Shown here: one piece after another, positions 7,184 to 9,188 of the stretch
How the letters are laid out: every line of letters starts with the position of its first letter
How positions within the stretch are numbered: position 1 is the stretch's first letter
Assembly (NCBI GenBank): GCA_003553005.1
Contig: PUPG01000059.1
Span: 1-9,188, forward strand
Source: Bacteroidales bacterium
GTDB taxonomy: Bacteria > Bacteroidota > Bacteroidia > Bacteroidales > UBA7960
Reading direction: 5' to 3'
DNA length: 9,188 nucleotides
The notes under the pieces: generated by a model
Told to the model about the DNA's origin: nothing
The model's input: only the letters and a program-made list of their open reading frames with translations
Database searches by the model: none
Made by a program: the position numbers and the translations under genes

Positions 7184-7240
7184 CCAATAACCAATGGCCA
7201 GAAGCTAACTGCCAAAAGCCAACAACCAGACATTTTGACA
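7184..7240. repeat. Degenerate heptamer array CCAAnAG followed by TTTTGACA
   Basis: Bases 7184-7232 divide without gaps into seven 7-bp units approximating CCAAnAg, for example CCAATAA (7184-7190), CCAATGG (7191-7197), CCAAAAG (7212-7218) and CCAACAA (7219-7225). Only 7205-7211 lacks the leading CC. The next eight bases are TTTTGACA (7233-7240). The array ends 43 bp before the epimerase ATG, inside its probable leader. Period and layout match the array at 423-490 although the unit sequence differs. Confidence 0.7.
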
Positions 7241-7275
7241 TTGCTAAATTGCGACAATCATTTAACCACATCATC

Positions 7276-7689
7276 ATGGATATTTCACACATTGAACACA
7301 TCGGCATTGCCGTAAAAAACCTTGAAGAGTCCATCCGCTTTTATGAAGACGTGCTCGGCATGGAATGCTATGCCATCGAGGAGGTGACGGACCAAAAGGT
7401 AAAAACGGCATTTTTCCAGGTAGGTCAGACCAAGATCGAATTGCTCGAATCCACAGATCCGGAAGGCCCCATTGGTAAGTTTGTGGAAAAGAAAGGTGAA
7501 GGCGTGCACCATATGGCTTTTGCGGTGAATGGCATCGAAGATGCGCTTGCGCAGATGGATGAAAAGGGCGTCAGGCTGATCGACAAGCAGCCCCGTAAGG
7601 GAGCTGAGGGCCTCGACATTGCTTTCCTGCACCCGAAGTCTACGCACGGCGTGTTGATGGAGCTGTGTGAGGACAAAAACAAAAAGTAG
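7276..7689 (+). CDS. mce: Methylmalonyl-CoA epimerase
   Basis: A 137-residue cytoplasmic enzyme of the vicinal-oxygen-chelate (glyoxalase/bleomycin-resistance) fold that interconverts the R and S forms of methylmalonyl-CoA, linking propionyl-CoA carboxylation or decarboxylation to succinyl-CoA. Two beta-alpha-beta-beta-beta modules are evident: HIGIAVKNLEESIRFYEDVLG (8-28) opens the first and GVHHMAFAVNGIEDAL (76-91) the second. Probable metal ligands by comparison with the Propionibacterium enzyme are His8, Glu55 in KIELLE, one of His78/His79, and Glu129 in VLMELCE. RKGAEG and FLHPKSTHG are family-typical near the C-terminus, and length is normal for the family. The start is ATG at 7276; an in-frame TTG nine codons upstream adds residues outside the fold. 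The carboxyltransferase gene starts 165 bp downstream on the same strand, a common pairing. A tRNA 3' fragment begins at its stop codon. Confidence 0.95.
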   Translation: MDISHIEHIGIAVKNLEESIRFYEDVLGMECYAIEEVTDQKVKTAFFQVGQTKIELLESTDPEGPIGKFVEKKGEGVHHMAFAVNGIEDALAQMDEKGVRLIDKQPRKGAEGLDIAFLHPKSTHGVLMELCEDKNKK

Positions 7690-7725
7690 TCCCCGGGGAT
7701 GTGGGTTCGAATCCCATTAGTCACC
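7686..7725 (+). pseudogene. Orphan 3' part of a tRNA gene, tRNA-His-like
   Basis: Bases 7701-7725 form a canonical tRNA 3' end: T-stem GTGGG, T-loop TTCGAAT, T-stem CCCAT (7713-7717), then acceptor strand TAGTCAC (7718-7724) and C73 at 7725. A discriminator C is characteristic of bacterial tRNA-His. Compared from memory with E. coli tRNA-His, 24 of these 25 bases agree. Similarity may continue upstream through a 5-base variable loop (7696-7700), the 3' anticodon-stem strand CCCCG (7691-7695) and GTAGT (7686-7690), where tRNA-His has GTGRT. No 5' half exists: the bases that should hold the acceptor and D-arm are epimerase codons, and they pair poorly with TAGTCAC. CCA is not encoded. It is therefore a fragment, not a working tRNA, most simply an old integration site. 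Confidence 0.72.
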
Positions 7726-7854
7726 ATTAGACGCCAATGAAAGGCCATTGAGGACATTTGGGCAGCAACGATCGGGCAGGATGCATCGTCTCAAACACCA
7801 ACAGAAGAACGAATTATAATCAAGGGATCACAATATTCATAACGGCACCACAAT

Positions 7855-9188
7855 ATGGCTTTTGAAGACAAGATCAAGGAATTATTGCAGAAGCGGGAGC
7901 TGGCCAAGCTTGGCGGCGGGCAGAAACGAATTGACGCCCAGCATCAGAAAGGCAAGCTGACAGCCCGTGAGCGCATTGAACTGCTGCTCGACGACGGCAG
8001 TTTCGAAGAGTTTGACATGTTTGTCACCCACCGGTGCACCGATTTTGGCCTGGAAGACAAGCAGTTTTATTCGGATGGCGTGGTAACGGGCTACGGAACC
8101 ATCGACGGACGCGTAGTTTATGTGTTTGCCCAGGATTTCACCGTGTTTGGCGGCTCACTCTCCCTTGCCTATGCAGAGAAGATCTGCAAGGTGATGGACA
8201 AGGCCCTGAAGATGGGTGCACCGGTCATTGGGCTTAATGACAGCGGCGGCGCGCGCATCCAGGAAGGGGTAAACAGCCTGGCAGGCTACGCGGAGATCTT
8301 CCAGCGCAACATCATGGCCTCCGGTGTCATCCCGCAGATCAGCGGCATTTTTGGCCCTTGTGCCGGTGGCGCGGTCTATTCACCAGCACTCACCGACTTC
8401 AACATCATGACCAAGGACAACAGTTACATGTTTGTAACGGGTCCGAAGGTGGTGAAAACAGTCACTGGGGAGAACGTCACGGAACAGGACCTGGGTGGTG
8501 CAATTACCCACGGTACGAAGTCCGGCGTGTCGCACTTCATTGCAGAAGACGAGCGCGAAGGCATCCTGATGATCCGCAAGCTCATCAGTTTTCTGCCGCA
8601 GAACAACCTGGAAGAGCCCCCGATGGAGCCCAGTGATGATCCCATCGACAGGCTGGACGAGGGGCTCAACGACATCATTCCGGAAAACCCCAACAAGCCT
8701 TATAACGTGAAGGACATCATCTATTCGGTGGTGGACAACAGCGAGTTCCTGGAGGTGCAGCGGACCTATGCCCAGAATATTGTCACGGGCTTCGCCCGTT
8801 TCAACGGCACCTCAGTGGGCATCGTAGCCAACCAGCCGAACTACCTGGCCGGTGTGCTCGACATTAACGCCTCACGCAAGGCTGCACGATTCGTGCGGTT
8901 CTGCGATGCATTCAACATCCCGCTGGTCACACTCGTGGATGTACCGGGCTTCCTTCCCGGGACCGTACAGGAATATGGCGGCATCATCATCCACGGGGCA
9001 AAATTGTTGTTTGCCTATGGAGAAGCCACCGTACCCAAGATCACCATTATCCTGAGAAAGGCTTATGGCGGGGCATACTGTGTGATGAGCTCCAAGCACC
9101 TGCGGGGCGACATCAATTACGCCTGGCCGATGGCCGAAATCGCCGTGATGGGACCGAAAGGCGCCATCGAGGTACTTCGCAACAAGGA
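7855..9188 (+). CDS. mmdA: Biotin-dependent acyl-CoA carboxyltransferase subunit (methylmalonyl-CoA decarboxylase alpha / propionyl-CoA carboxylase beta), 3' incomplete
   Basis: An open frame of 444 codons running off the window; the family is usually about 510-520 aa, so roughly 70 residues are missing. It is the cytoplasmic carboxyltransferase that moves CO2 between an acyl-CoA (propionyl- or methylmalonyl-CoA) and biotin. Two crotonase-fold halves are visible. The N-terminal half contains [12 protein letters not shown] (128-139) and [13 protein letters not shown] (167-179), glycine-rich turns that bind CoA and the thioester. The C-terminal half contains [10 protein letters not shown] (361-370) and [11 protein letters not shown] (401-411), the biotin-side oxyanion region. 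ATG at 7855 gives the expected N-terminus; no Shine-Dalgarno sequence is seen. Adjacency to the epimerase supports methylmalonyl-CoA chemistry. Whether it works as a sodium-pumping decarboxylase subunit or in propionyl-CoA carboxylase depends on downstream genes outside the window. Confidence 0.93.
   Translation, partial: MAFEDKIKELLQKRELAKLGGGQKRIDAQHQKGKLTARERIELLLDDGSFEEFDMFVTHRCTDFGLEDKQFYSDGVVTGYGTIDGRVVYVFAQDFTVFGGSLSLAYAEKICKVMDKALKMGAPVIGLNDSGGARIQEGVNSLAGYAEIFQRNIMASGVIPQISGIFGPCAGGAVYSPALTDFNIMTKDNSYMFVTGPKVVKTVTGENVTEQDLGGAITHGTKSGVSHFIAEDEREGILMIRKLISFLPQNNLEEPPMEPSDDPIDRLDEGLNDIIPENPNKPYNVKDIIYSVVDNSEFLEVQRTYAQNIVTGFARFNGTSVGIVANQPNYLAGVLDINASRKAARFVRFCDAFNIPLVTLVDVPGFLPGTVQEYGGIIIHGAKLLFAYGEATVPKITIILRKAYGGAYCVMSSKHLRGDINYAWPMAEIAVMGPKGAIEVLRNK

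Noticed and set aside
7651..7725. A complete tRNA starting inside the end of the epimerase gene (GTG at 7651 to C at 7725)
   Set aside because: Length is right and five of seven acceptor positions can pair if wobble is counted. However, no anticodon stem can form (the strand opposite CCCCG is A-rich), D-arm features are missing, and these bases encode conserved epimerase residues (VLMELCE). Only the 3' part is tRNA-like.
7425..7757. Minus-strand 110-codon frame over the epimerase 3' end
   Set aside because: It is antisense to a clear gene. Its TNGIRTHIPGD stretch is the translated reverse complement of a tRNA T-arm, a known signature of spurious frames; it supports the tRNA fragment rather than a protein.

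Overview
The window reads as chromosomal DNA of a Bacteroidetes-type bacterium with moderate to fairly high GC. The grounds are: a lipoprotein with an N-terminal SPTGGPRDEDPP stretch followed by an Ig-like domain, two TAnnTTTG-type -7 promoter elements, no clear Shine-Dalgarno sequences before the start codons, and an adjacent methylmalonyl-CoA epimerase / carboxyltransferase pair. I cannot place it below phylum level.

Layout. Bases 1-408 are the 3' end of a GH77 4-alpha-glucanotransferase (malQ). A 94-bp gap with a heptameric repeat follows, then a PfkB-family sugar kinase (503-1591). Convergent to these, on the minus strand, is a large Lon-like ATP-dependent protease of the COG1067/LonB-like type (1745-4165), which looks more AT-rich than its neighbours. 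An AT-rich stretch of about 560 bp without a gene (4166-4729) leads to a small secreted acidic protein (4730-5017) closed by a textbook intrinsic terminator (5069-5105). A TAnnTTTG promoter (5205-5212) then drives a 581-aa Ig-like lipoprotein (5234-6979). The last block has a second promoter (7081-7088), a second heptameric repeat (7184-7232), methylmalonyl-CoA epimerase (7276-7689), the 3' part of a tRNA resembling tRNA-His (about 7686-7725), and the alpha/carboxyltransferase subunit of a biotin-dependent acyl-CoA carboxylase or methylmalonyl-CoA decarboxylase (7855 to the window end, incomplete).

How the genes work together. The first two genes suggest storage-glucan or maltodextrin handling plus sugar phosphorylation. 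The last two belong to the propionyl-CoA / methylmalonyl-CoA / succinyl-CoA route. The protease, small secreted protein and lipoprotein look like independent transcription units.

The coding content is mostly ordinary and I do not see a complete undescribed system. The two observations most worth follow-up lie between genes. First, there are two independent 7-bp-period degenerate arrays, each followed within 0-5 bp by TTTTG(T/A)CA and each about 36-43 bp before a start codon. Second, an orphan 3' half of a tRNA-His-like gene sits immediately after the epimerase stop codon, as expected for a leftover integration site.
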